In this document: positions 1 to 14,023 of the stretch, piece by piece
How positions within the stretch are numbered: the stretch's first letter is position 1
Layout of the letters: each line of letters starts with the position of its first letter
DNA from: Phorcus lineatus
Lineage: Eukaryota > Mollusca > Gastropoda > Trochida > Trochidae
Direction of reading: 5' to 3'
Length of the DNA stretch: 64,000 nt
Assembly (NCBI GenBank): GCA_921293015.1
Contig: OV121087.1
Span: 9,436,501-9,500,500 of the forward strand
Notes under the pieces: generated by a model
Seen by the model: only the letters and a program-made list of their open reading frames with translations
What the model was told of the DNA's origin: nothing
Databases searched by the model: none
Made by a program: the position numbers and the translations under genes

Positions 1-2390
1 GAGCAGAGCAAAATTAAGTGAGGTATACATAAATACGATTTGTTAAACAAATATGTTAAAAGAATTTCTTTTCAATGTTTTACAAATGACAATCAAATAA
101 GTTGTAAGTGTTAGATACAGTACACAGTAATTCTATGCAATTAAAGATATCGTTGTGTTATAATATTGCAAAACCTTATTGATAATAATCTTCTGTAATA
201 CCTTACGTTATGTTTCAAATATATTTAATATGGATTTTGATTTTGAAATGCTTGATGACACAATCATTTGCACATGTGCTTCAGATATTGTATTTTTATC
301 ATATTGATTACCGTTTATCCTTTTCAAGTAGGTGGGAGTGTAATGTGAGCTTGAAATGATGGAAAACAAACACAACAGGATATATCACAAGGGATTTTTT
401 TATCAAGGGTCCATAACAACACCATTATTCAAGATCCATGTCTCACAGTATTTCTTGTCTAAACAGACTGAGTAATAAGAAGGCAATGAATCACCTTAAG
501 GGAAAATATGTTACATGACAGTATTGATACATGTAGAGACTCATACTTAGATGTGCTTTGTTCGACTTAAAGAGTTCAAGAAATGACAATGATTTAATAT
601 AATTTTACTACTGTCAAAAAGACAAATACGTATGAAGAAGTGAAGTGTGAAAACCATCACAATGTTTGAACAAATATACTGAACTACTACATACTAAAAG
701 TATAGTTTTACAATAAGATTTACTAAGTTATACAGGTAAATATCCATTTATCTATTCGTTTATAAGCACAAACCCTTCATCAATATCACTCTAACAGTAA
801 AGGTTCTGAGCAATTGTAAAATTATGTTTTAAAAAATTATATGTATAATGATATACCAACATATACTTGGAAATTGTATCACCAGACTTCACAATTAACG
901 ACTAGTGCACTATTCACATCAATATTATCAAACGACTTAGCGTACATCATCATCGTCATCAGTGGTAAAATCTCAACCTGTTCATTGAGACGAAATAATA
1001 GTTTATTCTGTAATGAACTAGTAACAGGTTTATCCTGTCTTAATTTGACATTCTGTCACTGACTCGTCTTTTGAGTATAGTTGTAAATAACCATGTGACG
1101 ATTTTTTTCATTTCCACCTCATACTTCCTTTGTCTCAATTTATTACTAACGAGATCATTCATTTCGGCGTTGTTGCGATGACGTTACAAAATGGACACTA
1201 TTGTGACATCTTACTTTAACCATGAGGTATGTTTCTAAAAGAGACACAAGCGAGTAGATGGCCCAAGTTTGAAAGTAGAATGTTGTTTATTTTGAATGAT
1301 TTCCTTACTTCTACAGCAAGCAGGATATCATATCTGTGTCTATGCAATAATATATTTACGTCACTTGTGCATAATTCTCAGAATATCGGGGCAAGGTTGG
1401 ATGTAATGCACAACGATAATATCATTACAAATATTGCGATATTGTGAGACTAGTAACAACTATTTTACTGAAACATTCTTTTTATTTGTTTCCAACGTCC
1501 ATTTATGAGATAGTTTATCAATGTCTATGCTATCTTTAAGCCGAAGCATTGAGCTTACAACAGGAAGTTTTCAGCACAATATTAATTGTTAAAACATAAA
1601 TAATAACTGAAGAGAGTTGACTATACGCATCATTTTGTACTTTATTCATGAATATGTTACTTTCCCAACTGACTCAATAATAGACGCAAACATATTATGC
1701 TTATCAATAAATCTTCTCTGTTGCATGTTTATCCTAACACTATTGCCGTCAAAAAATAAAATAAATTCATTGTTGAACATGAATATTGATTTGATTAGAA
1801 ACAAATATAGATTTTATGACTCATTTTATTAAATCTTTGTTAATAAATTGTAACTCATTATCATTGTTTACAACCATGTTTTGTTAGTGATCAAACAAAT
1901 TCACCCTATTAAAGATCATTGTGATCCCCTATGGATAATGAACTGAAGCATCTCTGCTTGTTGATAAGGCAGATAAGATTCGGCCATTACTGGTAGTATC
2001 GCCCCAAGGATGCTGAAATGGAACCGAGATAATAAATATGTTCCTTTGATGCCATGCATTTATTTCTATCATTTAATGGTATAACTGTCACTGAACTAAT
2101 AACATTAAGCTCTTATTATTGAAATAGAAGAATTTTCATTTACCTTATGATTAAATATTTGTTTGATAAATAAATTTATTTGTTCTCATGTGGTGTTTCT
2201 TCCTTGCATATGTGTAATATAAAACAAGAAAGTGTCAAACAAAAGAAAGATATCGAGACCACCTGTAAAAAAAACTACAACACTCTTGTGATATAGACGC
2301 TTTAATTTCACAGGAATCTTCATGTAAGCAGTCAGTTTACAAACTAACTCAGTTAAGATACCAGGGCAAGTGAAGAATAATTTATTAGTA

Positions 2391-2560
2391 TTTGGTTTCA
2401 ATCTACCAGTCTGCACAAAGACCAGACACTCCGGACTAGGTGACTTATTGGATTGTAAACGAGGTGAACAGATTCACCCATGGATGAGGAAAACCGGAAG
2501 TTACACACCTTGTGGGCACCAGCTGCTTTCCTAAATACAGCAGGCTTTGGTAAGTGTGTC
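2391..2560 (+). repeat. Dispersed ~170-bp cassette, copy 1
   Basis: Contains GACACTCCGGACTAGGTGA, GGTGAACAGATTCACC (a perfect 6-bp stem hairpin) and CCATGGATGAGGAAAACCGG, ending near the CACCAGCTGC block. Related copies lie at 23687, 38661 and 19258, with weaker ones at 11725 and perhaps 18730. It is richer in G+C than its surroundings. No common reading frame is kept open, so it does not look like a coding exon. Confidence 0.75.
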
Positions 2561-3594
2561 GAAGTCGATCAAGGGTCGGCCATATAATTATCATGATCTA
2601 TTTTTGAATATAGAAACTACGCTGATATATGAAATTACCCAATAAGCGGGAACCATAAATAAGCTTAAGTGGGGGGTGAGACACGATAAGGCGGGTCACC
2701 TAATTATTTCTTTAGGTGATTAAAGTAATAAAGGCGCGTGTTTTTAAGACTTCATTGTAGTTGCATTAACATTTTTGGCAGATAATTGCATAAAAAATAG
2801 ACCATGATAATCTTTCAAATCAATGTAAATTGTCCATGGGAAAACGTGTTCATATCAAGTAACAATAAACAAATTATGTTGTCCGTTTCCAGTATAAATT
2901 CATTATAATCTTAGTTTTTGGCGACTTCAAAGCTAGAATCATTGCAACGATTACGTGTGACCCAGTTTTCTACATGAAAATCATTTCAATTTAATGATAA
3001 ACTGTAACATTGGCAAAAGGTAAAACGTATTTAATATTTGAATTCTGTGTCATTTCGAAATGTCGAACTAGTGAAAAATCCTCTACTCAATTATTGCAAA
3101 TATAATTTTATCAAATCCTTTTTTAATCTTGACTTTATTCATATATACAATGTTCTTGCGAGAAAAATTCTATTAACAACAAATATTCGTAAAAGCTGTT
3201 TTACTGCTTTGGGATTCAATTAACAAGCACAAACTTTGTTGGCTATGCATTAAGCCATGTTTCCGTTTAAAGGAAATGTTTGCTTTGTAAAGTTTTTTGT
3301 TAGTTATTTGAAAAAAAAGTCTTCATTAGTTACAAGGTTACATTATTCCATTGTTTAAAGGACATATGTCTCTAAGGAATGAGGTATATCTGTTGCGTTA
3401 TGTAAGTATATTGGAGTAAATGTAGTTCTGTAATTCTATCATTTTTCTTATTATTTCAACTAGTTTGATAATCAGTGTATTCATGGTTCAAAGCTTTTCG
3501 AATCGCCCTTAATTACATAAAAAAGGAAGCATTGTGTAAGACTGTTAAAATGACTTTGAGTTTTGAAGTACAAAAACATATTCATATCATTTAA

Positions 3595-6508
3595 AGTGCA
3601 ACTCCCGGGTGATTTTGCTCCACAATTGTCCGTCTATATACATTTTGCATCGCATGTACATCTAATAGACGTGAAAAACACATTCATTAGTTAAAAGTCA
3701 TCAATATCACAAATACCTTAGCTATTCGGATGAAGGATATTTTTAGAAAATCGTAAAAGAAGTTGAAAACTCTACGGTTTACGTCGCTGTTTTGACGTGT
3801 CGGCCATCTTACTTTACGATAAACACCGGGAAAACCTCGATTTCGTCCTATGGAATGTGTGACGTCACCTGTGGAAAACAGATGGCCTCTGTCGTATCTT
3901 TACACTGTCAGACAGTGAAGTAACGCGGATTGTAGCAGCCATACCAGTCGACCAATTCATATAAAAATTGGCAAGATATCTCCTAATGAACTTCTGACGC
4001 AATAGTAAAAAGGAAATAAAATAAAAATGACGATTAAGTTGAATAAATGTCCATTACATAACCCGGAAGTGAGTCTCTTCATATGTTGAACTCGAACGTC
4101 AAAACAGTACTAATTTCGGTCGAAAAGACATCGGGTAACGTACGTGTTTTTACAAATGCCCTTGCCAATGTAAGGACAATGATGATTTAAACAAACGTAT
4201 GTTGTGTAACTGTATTTTTGTCGTTTAAAATGGCAAAATGCCGCTCGTTACGTAAGTCAACTTGCACGTACGTACAACGCAGCAAAATACACGAGTGTGA
4301 AATAATTCAATGTATCGTGGACAGATTCAAAATGAAATTACCAGCTGCATACTTTTTATTTATCATAAAATTGAAAATTATGATAACATTTTACGAATGC
4401 ATAGTAAAATCATAATAACTTGTGGTGGTTTTTTCCCCAATTATTTGCATGCTGATTTCACTAAATGATTTATTTGTGCATTGCCGATGTTCGATATGGA
4501 ATGTTTATTGTAAGCTTTCCATGTTTTAAAATCCATGACCAGTCTTTATTTTTTCTGACAAAACACAAAAATTGTCAAATATTCTGAACCTTAATTTTAT
4601 TCATTCTTTCGTCCATTTTTCATATTACCTTTTTTGGAATTGGAAATAAGCTGATCAATCGCCCTTCACCTATTCACTAGGAATTAGGATAAAAAAGATT
4701 AAAATAAGTCTATCAAAATATATGATATTACAAACAATGTATTGACAACAGAACTACAGTGAAATAATGTTCCAAAAATTAGTGCAATTAAATTTTCTTT
4801 CTTTTTTGGTGTTGCAACAAAAATAGATAAAATTATAACATAAAGTTTACAAATAATAAATAAGAATGCTCAAGCACAGTTTTTTGTTTGTGATGTTATT
4901 TACTTGCATATTAACAGCACACAAAATTCCCTTGTTTGCTTTAATTGCTATTTGTCTTCTAAATATTAACTTTAACAAAGCATTGCCTTATACAATAAAA
5001 TAAACTGCTATGGATGCTGAATAAATTCATGCATTGATGTCTATAACCAAGATATTTAACTAATGACATTACATATTCAATATAAAAAATACATTTTTTT
5101 CAGTCATCTAAAGACATCTTCTGTGTACAAAAAAACGTTTTTGTTTCCAGACACTCCACCCCAAATATCATAAACTGTCATCATTTAGTCACAGCATTAA
5201 AATATTTCTCAAGTGAATACTATTTTGACAATTTAATAACATATAGATTATAAATGCATGTGATAAGATTCATATTACAAAAATATAATAAACCATTTAT
5301 TTTTGTATGTCAGTCTTAATGATATGTTATTCGAAATTAAGGGGGGGGGGGGTGGGAGAGGAGGAAATGCATTGAGATGATTGACTTAATTTTGAAAGTC
5401 AAGTTTGGCACACAGAATAATTGGGCTTTACATAATTTCCAAGCTTTGCAAAAAATTATGTTTAATTTCCTGATTAGGGAGAATAATTTAAGCAGTATTT
5501 GATATTGAATCTGATGGAATAAATCAAATTTTATAAATCCCTTCTGTTGAAATAATAATAAAATTTATTTGATTCACTTTATTTTGCTTTGTTATTTATA
5601 GTTCATTTACAAAAAATGTTGAAATAATTAAAGTAAATAATTATATCATTTTGAAATTTTGAGTTGAAAATCGTGTCATCTGGTATTTTTCACCCTTTAG
5701 AAAATACCAATATCAACAACAAATTATCATTGTTCATATCATAGATATGATTTTGTAATTTACTCAAAATCCCCAGTCGACAAATTAAACTTCACCGATT
5801 GTTCAAAGTTGTACTTGTACTGATGTAGATTGAGGCCGCCTTTCGAAAGTCACGGCAACGAAATATATGGCGAATGACGAGAGCTGTGTTCGAGAGACTT
5901 ACGATGACAAATCAGCTGTTTCATTGAGGCTGAAAAACGAAGTGATATTGATACATTCGACAGTAAACTGACGAAGAATTTTTTTTTTTTAGGAAAATTA
6001 TAACAAGGAGTCACTCACCGGTGTTTTTAATTGGGTGCATTACCCGTGTAGACACAGTGTAAAGCAGTGGTTTGAGACTGCGAATTTATCATACGAATTG
6101 TTTCCATAATAACGTATAAAAGTCATCAAATGGCTTTTTCCTTTTTTCTTAATTTTCGTACAGCACTTATATTAAAAAAATATCACCCTAAAACGTTCTA
6201 AGTTTTCAATAGCTACGAGAACACGATCACCTAATTATGAAATGTGGTGTTGTTTACATTTGTTATGGCGGCTACGTAACGTGTGTTTTCCACAGTTGAC
6301 GTCACATCCGGTTGATTTCACGGAACAACACGATCGGGAAGGCAATTTACTATCCTTTTTTCAATCGAAATTATTTACATAATCAAGTTATCTAAACTTG
6401 TTAAGACCTGACGTAAAATCAATTCAAGAAGGATATATTATGAAAATATGCACATAAGTGTACAATTTGGCTTGGATAAATAAGGTGATTTTACCCGGGA
6501 GCCGCACT
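3595..6508. mobile_element. 2.9-kb non-autonomous terminal-inverted-repeat element with TTAA target duplication
   Basis: The left end starts AGTGCAACTCCCGGGT after TTAA (3591-3594). The right end closes ACCCGGGAGCCGCACT before TTAA (6509-6512). The ends are inverted repeats differing at two positions in the first 16. Subterminal similarity also shows inverted: GACGTCACCTGTGGAAAACA near 3861 against GTTTTCCACAGTTGACGTCA near 6284. No long ORF lies inside, so it would depend on a transposase from elsewhere. TTAA targets are known for piggyBac-type elements, but the end sequence is not one I recognise. The paralogous segment in copy C (24.45-24.55 kb) lacks it. Confidence 0.75.
5341..5352 (+). 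repeat. Poly-G run
   Basis: Twelve consecutive G followed by TGGGAGAGGAGG lie inside the 2.9-kb inverted-repeat element. The run is strikingly G-rich in A+T-rich DNA and may form a quadruplex with the following GGG and GG tracts. Confidence 0.9.
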
Positions 6509-9500
6509 TTAAAAACTTTGACCCTAAAAGTCTATTTTTCATGGCTAAGTGGAATGCCTGGGATAGATGAACATTAAAGCCCTTAAGGCATTGAGCATAG
6601 TAACCGAACCCATTTTAGTTTATAGTCGTCTATTCTAAACCCTTTCATGAAATATCCGTTTTATATCGTTTAGGTTAAAGATCGTCTTAGTTCTTTAATA
6701 AAATGAGCAATAATTTTTTAAAATAGTTTTTGCAGAGTCTAGAGCAAAATCGATCTTTGATGACGAAGTCATTAATTGTAGATAACCTCTCGCAAAGATC
6801 TGTCTTTGAAGTTATCGGCTAGTTTATGTAATAAATTTGATTGAACATTATAAAAGGTGTCCCAGCTCTATTCCTTAGGAATGGACATCGGTAAATAATT
6901 AGACCTTGACTTCAAATAGAGGTGATAAATGTTTATATAATAATCTACTTCTCCTTTATGTAACATGCATATCCGAATTGGTGTTGATATTTTATTATTT
7001 ATCAATATACACAGTTACACGGACGTGTGCTGATAACAACCACATATTTTAGCAATACAATGCTTGATGGTATTTTGCTAATTCATTTCTTTTGTTACAC
7101 AAGAATTGCATTTATCAAGTATCCATATCTTATCAACTTCAAAGGCACATAGGCGTATAGTCAGTTACATTTCAAATCAAGGGGTCTGATAAGATTATAT
7201 GCAGAATTATAAGCATGTATTCCTATGACGATTGTTTCTGAATGAAGGAATCAGAATATAAATTGTTGGCTATTTTCTTTTTGGATTTAACATAAGAAGG
7301 TTGGTTTGAAAAAGGCTGGCACTTGGAAATCATGAAATAAGTTTAAGAACTGAGAATAAATAAAGCTTTAATTTTTATCTTAAGAAATCATTTTAATGAT
7401 AATCGTCTGAAAACAGCATTGGAGAAAATGAAAGATTTCTGTAAGGGATGAAAACTTTGTAGTGTAAAATTGCCATTAAAATAAATCTCTTAATGAGAAT
7501 CAATCTGCAGAATAAATCACTTCAACTGTAAAATCAAATTGTTTTGCTCCAATAAATTTCAAAGACAGACAATAAAAACCCTTTCAAAAATTTTCTTCCA
7601 ACTTTAGTTCTTCAAAAAAGACTTGACGAATCCTTCACGTAACTGATGTAACAATCCAATTATCAATTCACACCATTATTGTTTCAAAATTAAGGTTTTA
7701 CCTGTTCCTTGCTATATATATTTATATAATGACTTATTTATATGACGACGGTTTTCATATGAGTTACTCGTTTCTCATATGAAAGTTTACTCATTAAGCA
7801 AATCTCGCTGTATAAACGCATTTGCCCGCCCGCAATGCAAACAAGAGCAAATATTTTACTACAGTAAGTACACTTGCCAAAAGCATTGGCAGGTGCAAAT
7901 ATCTTACAATCGTGAGTAAATTTGGTATCATTCATCTGAGCAAGGCTCGTCATTCAAATCCGCATTTAATTTTTACAGGTCAGACAGCCTATACCATTGA
8001 GAGAAAAGTTAAACATCTCCATGTTTATTTGCAGCCATACGAGGCTATGGTGAAGTGACTTTTGGCGAGTTCTCTCAGATTACGCTCAAGAACTCACTAA
8101 TTCATGAGGACACGTCAGCCTTTGGGGCCTTGCATGAGACTTGTTTATTTCAATCAATGTTAATGAGATGATCATAAAAGTCAAGTAACTTCTAAACAAG
8201 TGCCATAACCATCCACAGTAACTGTAGAGGACGCCCTGAACCGCCCTTTTACCGCCACAACTTTCAGTGAGATCACCTGACTACCACCTCCAATTCTGGT
8301 GCTGTACAGTATGCATCACAATTGTATGAGGTGACTAACAAAGTCCAAAATGTGTTTAATAGGGTTTGATAAGGACTCGTTGTTGTGAAGAATACCTTTC
8401 TACAGCGTTACGTCTCTATTGAAGAGTGTCACTTATTTTTTGCTATTGTGTGGCGTATCAGTGTGGATCGTAACATCGTTATCAAGCAACTGGACATGAT
8501 TTGTTATATATTATTTATACATGAATGAAGAGTAAGATTGAATGGGCTGTAGTTATAATTTGTTAAAATTTCACACACCCTTTAAATGATGTATTACTCT
8601 TCTCTAATGTACTTATTTCATTACTTGGAACTGAAGTGTTTATCTAAATGTCTTGCAGATTTTTAAAATTCATTCAATAATAACTCTATAATAATATATG
8701 TGTCTACTCGTTTGAAAAAAACCCAAAGGATCAGTCAATCATGAAAGAAATGATTAACTCTTTGTCAAAAACACATTACATGCTGAATAATATATAGAAA
8801 TTTATCGAATTTTCAAAAGAAAGTAATTTATAAAGAACTATTGGTTTAAATTACAATACACAATAATAAACCCTATCGCATTAGTATTTTCGATGTAAAG
8901 CATACTTATTGGTGATTTGGAACACTTCACTAAAATCTTCGAGGATTTATTGAATCAAGCTATTGAAAATTTGTTCAATAACTATTAGACAGCTAAATGC
9001 CTTGGTGCAAACACACCTCGTTAGCAAAATATTCATAAGAGTTCTTTTTGTTAAAAATCGTTTTCATATTAATAAAATCTTAACTTAACATTTCAGGCGA
9101 ATATTTGATATCCAAAATGTTTGTTTAAACAATTGTAAAAAACATTTATGAAACAAGAAGTACTTTTAAGAGGATATACACATAGTTTGTCCCCTAAAGG
9201 TTAAGTAAGAATGGTAAAATTGTCTCTGGAATAATATTATTAGCATCGTTTTAGTTGGGGATTGATCTTAAATTTTCAAAAAGGACAACAAACACAAATA
9301 ATCGTGATCTGTTCTTTACTAACTGAACTCTATATTGTGTACTTACTATTGACATTGTTCATCGGACAGGATGATGGAAATGTCTGGCTACCTGATACTT
9401 TGATTGTACAACTGTTCTTAAACGCTTCAGATTATAGATGGCAAATGTTCCTGAAAGCCTCACTGCTGTGAAGTTAGAAATGTAATATTACCTAATTTTC

Positions 9501-9902
9501 ATATGAAACAATATTCATCTATGAAATAATGCCAGTCGACAAATAGCAATCTTTTAAGGCACTGTTTTTTTCGTAGACACACTAAATTCTATCGCTGGCA
9601 ATTTGATAAGGCCTCTCCTCAAATAATAGTTTTTTTAAAAGTTATTTTTCATATGTTCATATATAAAAATGAATCAATGTCATTAATTATTGTGAGGTAA
9701 ACACATTCCTTTTAGAACGGATCTAAGTTGACAGAGATTATTCTAATCCTTTTGAAGTAGTGATATTGAGATCGGTAGAAGGTTAATAAGCTGGGTTATG
9801 GCAGATGGACCGAAAGGGAGTATATTACTAATGAAACGAAACTTATTTAGGTTGCAATGTAAGGTCAACCATTTAAGGAACTGGTTTCAGCAGGCAGTGA
9901 GG

Positions 9903-9943
9903 GTATATATAATATACATATAGTATATATATATATAATCATT
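9903..9943. repeat. TA-rich microsatellite
   Basis: An irregular run of TATATA with two ATAC/ATAG interruptions in copy A; no match at the corresponding place in copy C. Confidence 0.8.
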
Positions 9944-10384
9944 TTGTGCATAATCACAAATATCATCAGTCGTTGTTTGTAGCACATTCATTTCACGGTT
10001 GACAAATCAAATACATAAAAGTGTAAGAAAGGCAACAGAGTCACAGGTAAAGCTTTTCAGTCAACTCCTAACGAATGCACTTGAATTATGTTTTTGGTTA
10101 AAATGTTGGTGACTTCTGTATTTCTAAAACACAATTATTTTTTTTATCTTAGAATGTGGATAATTGAGTAAAGTTATCATTAGTTATAGTTTGTTATATC
10201 TAAAGACCCGAGTTTCTGATCATTTAAGTGAGAATAACAAAATTTAAGTTTATGATCTTTTGCTCATTATATTTCAAAACTAGACTTATCGTCTCGTTAG
10301 AGTTAGGAAATCTCATTGTAAATGGAAAGTGAAATTAATATTTTCATTTGGGTATTAACTCTTTAAAGCAGTGGACATCAGTCC

Positions 10385-10790
10385 GGTAGTGACAGTCACG
10401 AAACATTGGTTCAGCTTTTGTTTGCTGCTTTGATTTTTTACATTTTACATCATAAATCAACATTCCATAAATTCGCCACCAGCTGACTCAATACCTTATC
10501 GTGGAGTGATGGTTTGCGTGCTTCTGAGAGTCCGAGAGCTATGACAGCTGGAACGTTCATGCTGCGGCTAGGTGTACCCAAGCTGAACAGGTAAACAGGT
10601 AGACTCCAGACAAATTTTAAGCCGTTCTAAAATCTGCTGTCTTTCTCTCAATACACCTTTATTTCCGTCTTTTTCTTCACCCCTGTTTTCACCGGTCTGT
10701 TCACTCTCTGTTGAATGATCTTCTTCCTCATGTTCAGCAACTGAAATATTGTTGAAAACCCTTCTCACTCACTGACTCACTTCTTGAATT
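10385..10790. mobile_element. G+C-richer insert with SINE-like tail and an acidic ORF
   Basis: This stretch is absent from the corresponding part of copy C (about 28520). It ends GTTGAAAACCCTTCTCACTC ACTGACTCAC, like the SINE tail at 24.99 kb. Inside, on the minus strand (10568-10768), an open frame reads VAEHEEEDHSTESEQTGENR then GEEKDGNKGVLRERQQILER and ends TAG. An acceptor-like atatttcag lies just before VAEHEEE. The peptide is acidic, then probably helical. It could be a terminal exon carried along by an insertion, or a TE fragment; I do not recognise it. Confidence 0.35.
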
Positions 10791-11724
10791 CGAAAGCCTA
10801 AAATTTTTTAAACTAACAGAGAAAATAAATTTCAAGTTTCAATTTAATGTTTTGAAAATCATGTTCTAGTTATTCTCGATTGAAATGGTTTATAATCTGT
10901 AATAATTTTAAAATTTAAACTGATAGTTTACAGCTTTGTAAAAATGAAGTATGAACTAATGTATTTGTTATTTTCCATCTTGATATTACACATTATTGGA
11001 TTTGTCATTAATCTGCCTCATTTAGTAAAGAACATAAAGTATTTGTGGACATAATTGATGGTTTTCATTTGATAAATTGGTGTATCTGTAGGTTGGTCTT
11101 GCCTTCAAATTAATCAATTTATTCAGGTATTGCGAAATGTTCTAAACATATTTGAAGCTTTCAATAACTTTAGTGTTTTTGTTATTGATGATCACCAATT
11201 CACGTGCAAATTAGAGGTATTTCAGGATATAGCTCAAGCTGTCAGGATGGCTATATTGAGGTAGATTACTGCTGCCGTTAAAGATTTAATTTCCCTAATT
11301 ATTTCATGTTATCCCTATCTTGAATAGCAATGGTCATAGTTCAAATCCAAAACATGAGAAGAACACAGATTCAGTAATCATACACTCATCTCCATGGCAA
11401 AACATTCAACTTCCACCCACGAATCGGTTCAATTCTTTATACAGGAAATTCAGATGAATCATTGTTTCATAGGATGTTTTGGGGAAAATCAAAATTGTCT
11501 TAATTGCCTTTTCTCAAATGTAAAACGTTAAAGAAAAACAAAGAAGGTTTTTGATATTTACTTTTGATCATGATCTTTAACAAATCATATTGAATAATAA
11601 TTTTATTTGTATGTCACACATTCACTCTATTTTAAATGCAACTCTATATACATTTGTAATACAAACTATATTACAAACAAAGAATTTACTGATCTGTGCA
11701 TGTACTTAATTTCTATTAATCACA

Positions 11725-11800
11725 CTAATCAGATACTCGAACCTAGAAGATGTATAAGATTCTTAACAAGGTGATCATGTTGAATGAGGAAGGTGCTAAC
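11725..11800 (+). repeat. Degenerate copy of the dispersed cassette
   Basis: AATCAGATACTCGAACCTAG, ATTCTTAACAAGGTGATCAT and GAATGAGGAAGGTGCTAAC follow the order seen at 19258-19396. The 300 bases before both sites also resemble each other. Confidence 0.4.
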
Positions 11801-13822
11801 TAGAATTGATGAATATACTATTCATATTGTATTCATCTTGTAGAGTAGTAATGGAATATTGCTGTTTAATCTGGTCTAGATTTATATGTGAGTATGATTT
11901 AGATAGACTGTTTTAGTTTGACAATCTTAAATTGTATCAACCCTTTCTAGATTAATTTCAAGAGCAATTGAAACATTTAAACCATAATAAGCTTTTGATT
12001 TATGTTCCTCAATATACCTAATGCATACTTATGCATTAAACATCTTATAATTATTTTACAAAAAACTACAGGACAATCGAGACTGAAACTACAGGTATTC
12101 ATTTAACCTAACTTAACTTGAATTCATAAATGTGATCTTTTTCATTGTAAACAATGAACAAAACTAAAGATATGAGTGTTCATTAACATAAATGTTTATT
12201 TTACACTCTTTATATCTGGCTTATGTAAAACTCTCACATAACTTTAATTTTAATTACGTCAAAATGTTTTCACAATTGTTCAAAATTATTCCAATTTGAA
12301 ATCATGTTTGCAAAAAGAAAGTCTTGCAGAGCTATTTTGTACTTTAGTTGAAGAAATAAAATCTAACTTGCGGCCAAGTTTCTTTAAAATGTTAGTATGT
12401 TAACATCAATGCTTGTAGATCTCTTCACCACCTAACTGAATTCAAGATATTTAATTGAAACACACATAATTGTTCAAATGATTTTCATCTATGTTACGTA
12501 TTTCAACTGTTTTTGAGATGACCACGAATTTTGTGATTTGAGTAGTCTACTTTAAAAAGTAGTGCCAACATGTAATTAATCATAAGTAATATTTCTTTAC
12601 TGGTGATAGATGATCATATCAATATGCCGTTTATTTCTAAGAAAATTGTGCTTGAGGTCATGCCGTGTCTCTGTCATTTTAATGGAGGCATGCTTTCAAT
12701 TATGTTTGTGACTCAAAGTAACTGCAATAAGCACTATCCCGTGAAGCTTGCAATAAAAACACACACTATATTGACGTGATAGAATTGCACTAAAAATACA
12801 TGACATCAAATGAACATTTTTTTATCCAGGCTCAAGGTTAGCATCCTTTGGACTATATTGGTGTTATTGTTGCTTTGAATGAATCTAATGGGAAACATAA
12901 TGACATAGATGTGTCAGTTTATTATCAATACAGGGATCTTCATGACACATGGGTTCCCGTGTTTAAAGGGACCTGTTATTAAACAGCATAAAGAAAATAT
13001 AAAAATATAGTATTAACATTTGGAAATGTTAATTGTCATTCATAATTTTCAGCAGCTAGATCTTTCAAGATCTGTTGAATCGAAGTATATCCTTCCTAAC
13101 TCGCATATTAGTGAATAGATTAAGTAATCAAAACAGACCTCCAAAACTGTGAGCCCGGGTGCTTATAAGGCAGAAAATAGCATATATTTTTGTAGTTAAT
13201 AAATCTAATGAACTAACTACATGAAGAAATAGAGCTAATATGTTTTATCAAAACTATATAATAAAACAGTCATATTTTTCAGGCAATAATATGTTGTAAT
13301 AAGTGTTTAACACCTCACAAAAAGACTAGGCTGATGCTGTAAAAGTATTCATGATATAACCGATTCTGCATGTATGTTAGCCAACATTTTTATGAATATA
13401 AACAATTAATAACTGTTTAATCATGCTCTTGGCACATGTCATGGCATGTAATTGCTCTCAAACAGTATCATTATTCTTAATAGTCAATCTGAGATAAGGC
13501 TTCACGTCATATTGACCATTTGTTATTTGGACATTTTCAACATCTTATTAATGTTTTATGTAAACGTATCATTGATACGCTTGAAAGACACAGAATGCAT
13601 TTTGTTATCTATCTGTAAAAGAGGGATCAACTGCACGTCATGTGCATTTACGTTTTTACATCCTGTGAGGTAGGTATATATATGTGTGTGTATATAAAAT
13701 ATTATCAAAGTTCATTTATGAAATAACTTGCAATTGACGATTATATCAAACAGACATGAACATTTCATTAAAAAATGATAAGTTTTTCTCACTGCACCCT
13801 TGGAAAAATCATTTGCTGACAT

Positions 13823-14023
13823 TCAGAAAATGTCAAACCTAATAGAAAGCATTAAGAGATTTTCACAGATTTCATTTCCTTTTAACTGCATCACGTCTGA
13901 TGAACCATTTCGTAAAATCTGTGTCATTCTTCTAAAATACTGTTCCTGATATATGGGCGTGCCAGGACAGCGGAAAGTTATTCTACAGGGGTTATGACAG
14001 ATCAAAACTTTTGAAATTATCAA
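13823..14023 (-). pseudogene. Possible LINE C-terminal relic
   Basis: A 66-codon minus-strand frame has RITFRCPGTPIYQEQYFRRM and, after that, GNEICENLLMLSIRFDIF. The arrangement C-P-x-Y...R..YF followed by a helical L..L..F-I-R end resembles the knuckle and tail of LINE ORF2 proteins, and the DNA is a little richer in G+C than its flanks. One cysteine pair is missing. It could be chance. Confidence 0.25.

Larger units (their letters stand above)
210..11500. repeat. Diverged duplicated block, copy A
   Basis: Collinear with copy C (about 21335-29200). Anchors are 340-560 against 21455-21690 (very close match over about 200 bases), 1900-2060 against 23215-23350, 2391-2560 against 23687-23865, 6640-6910 against 24530-24800, 7500-7600 against 25765-25850, 7800-7860 against 26040-26100, 9350-9480 against 27335-27480 and 10250-10360 against 28380-28500. 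Similarity ranges from very high to barely visible, so some parts may be conserved or converted. No protein-coding gene is recognised in either copy. The boundary at the right is blurred. Confidence 0.65.

Noticed and set aside
7738..8058. Overlapping ORFs on both strands
   Set aside because: No domain, and the matching DNA in block C (26.0-26.2 kb) does not keep either frame open.
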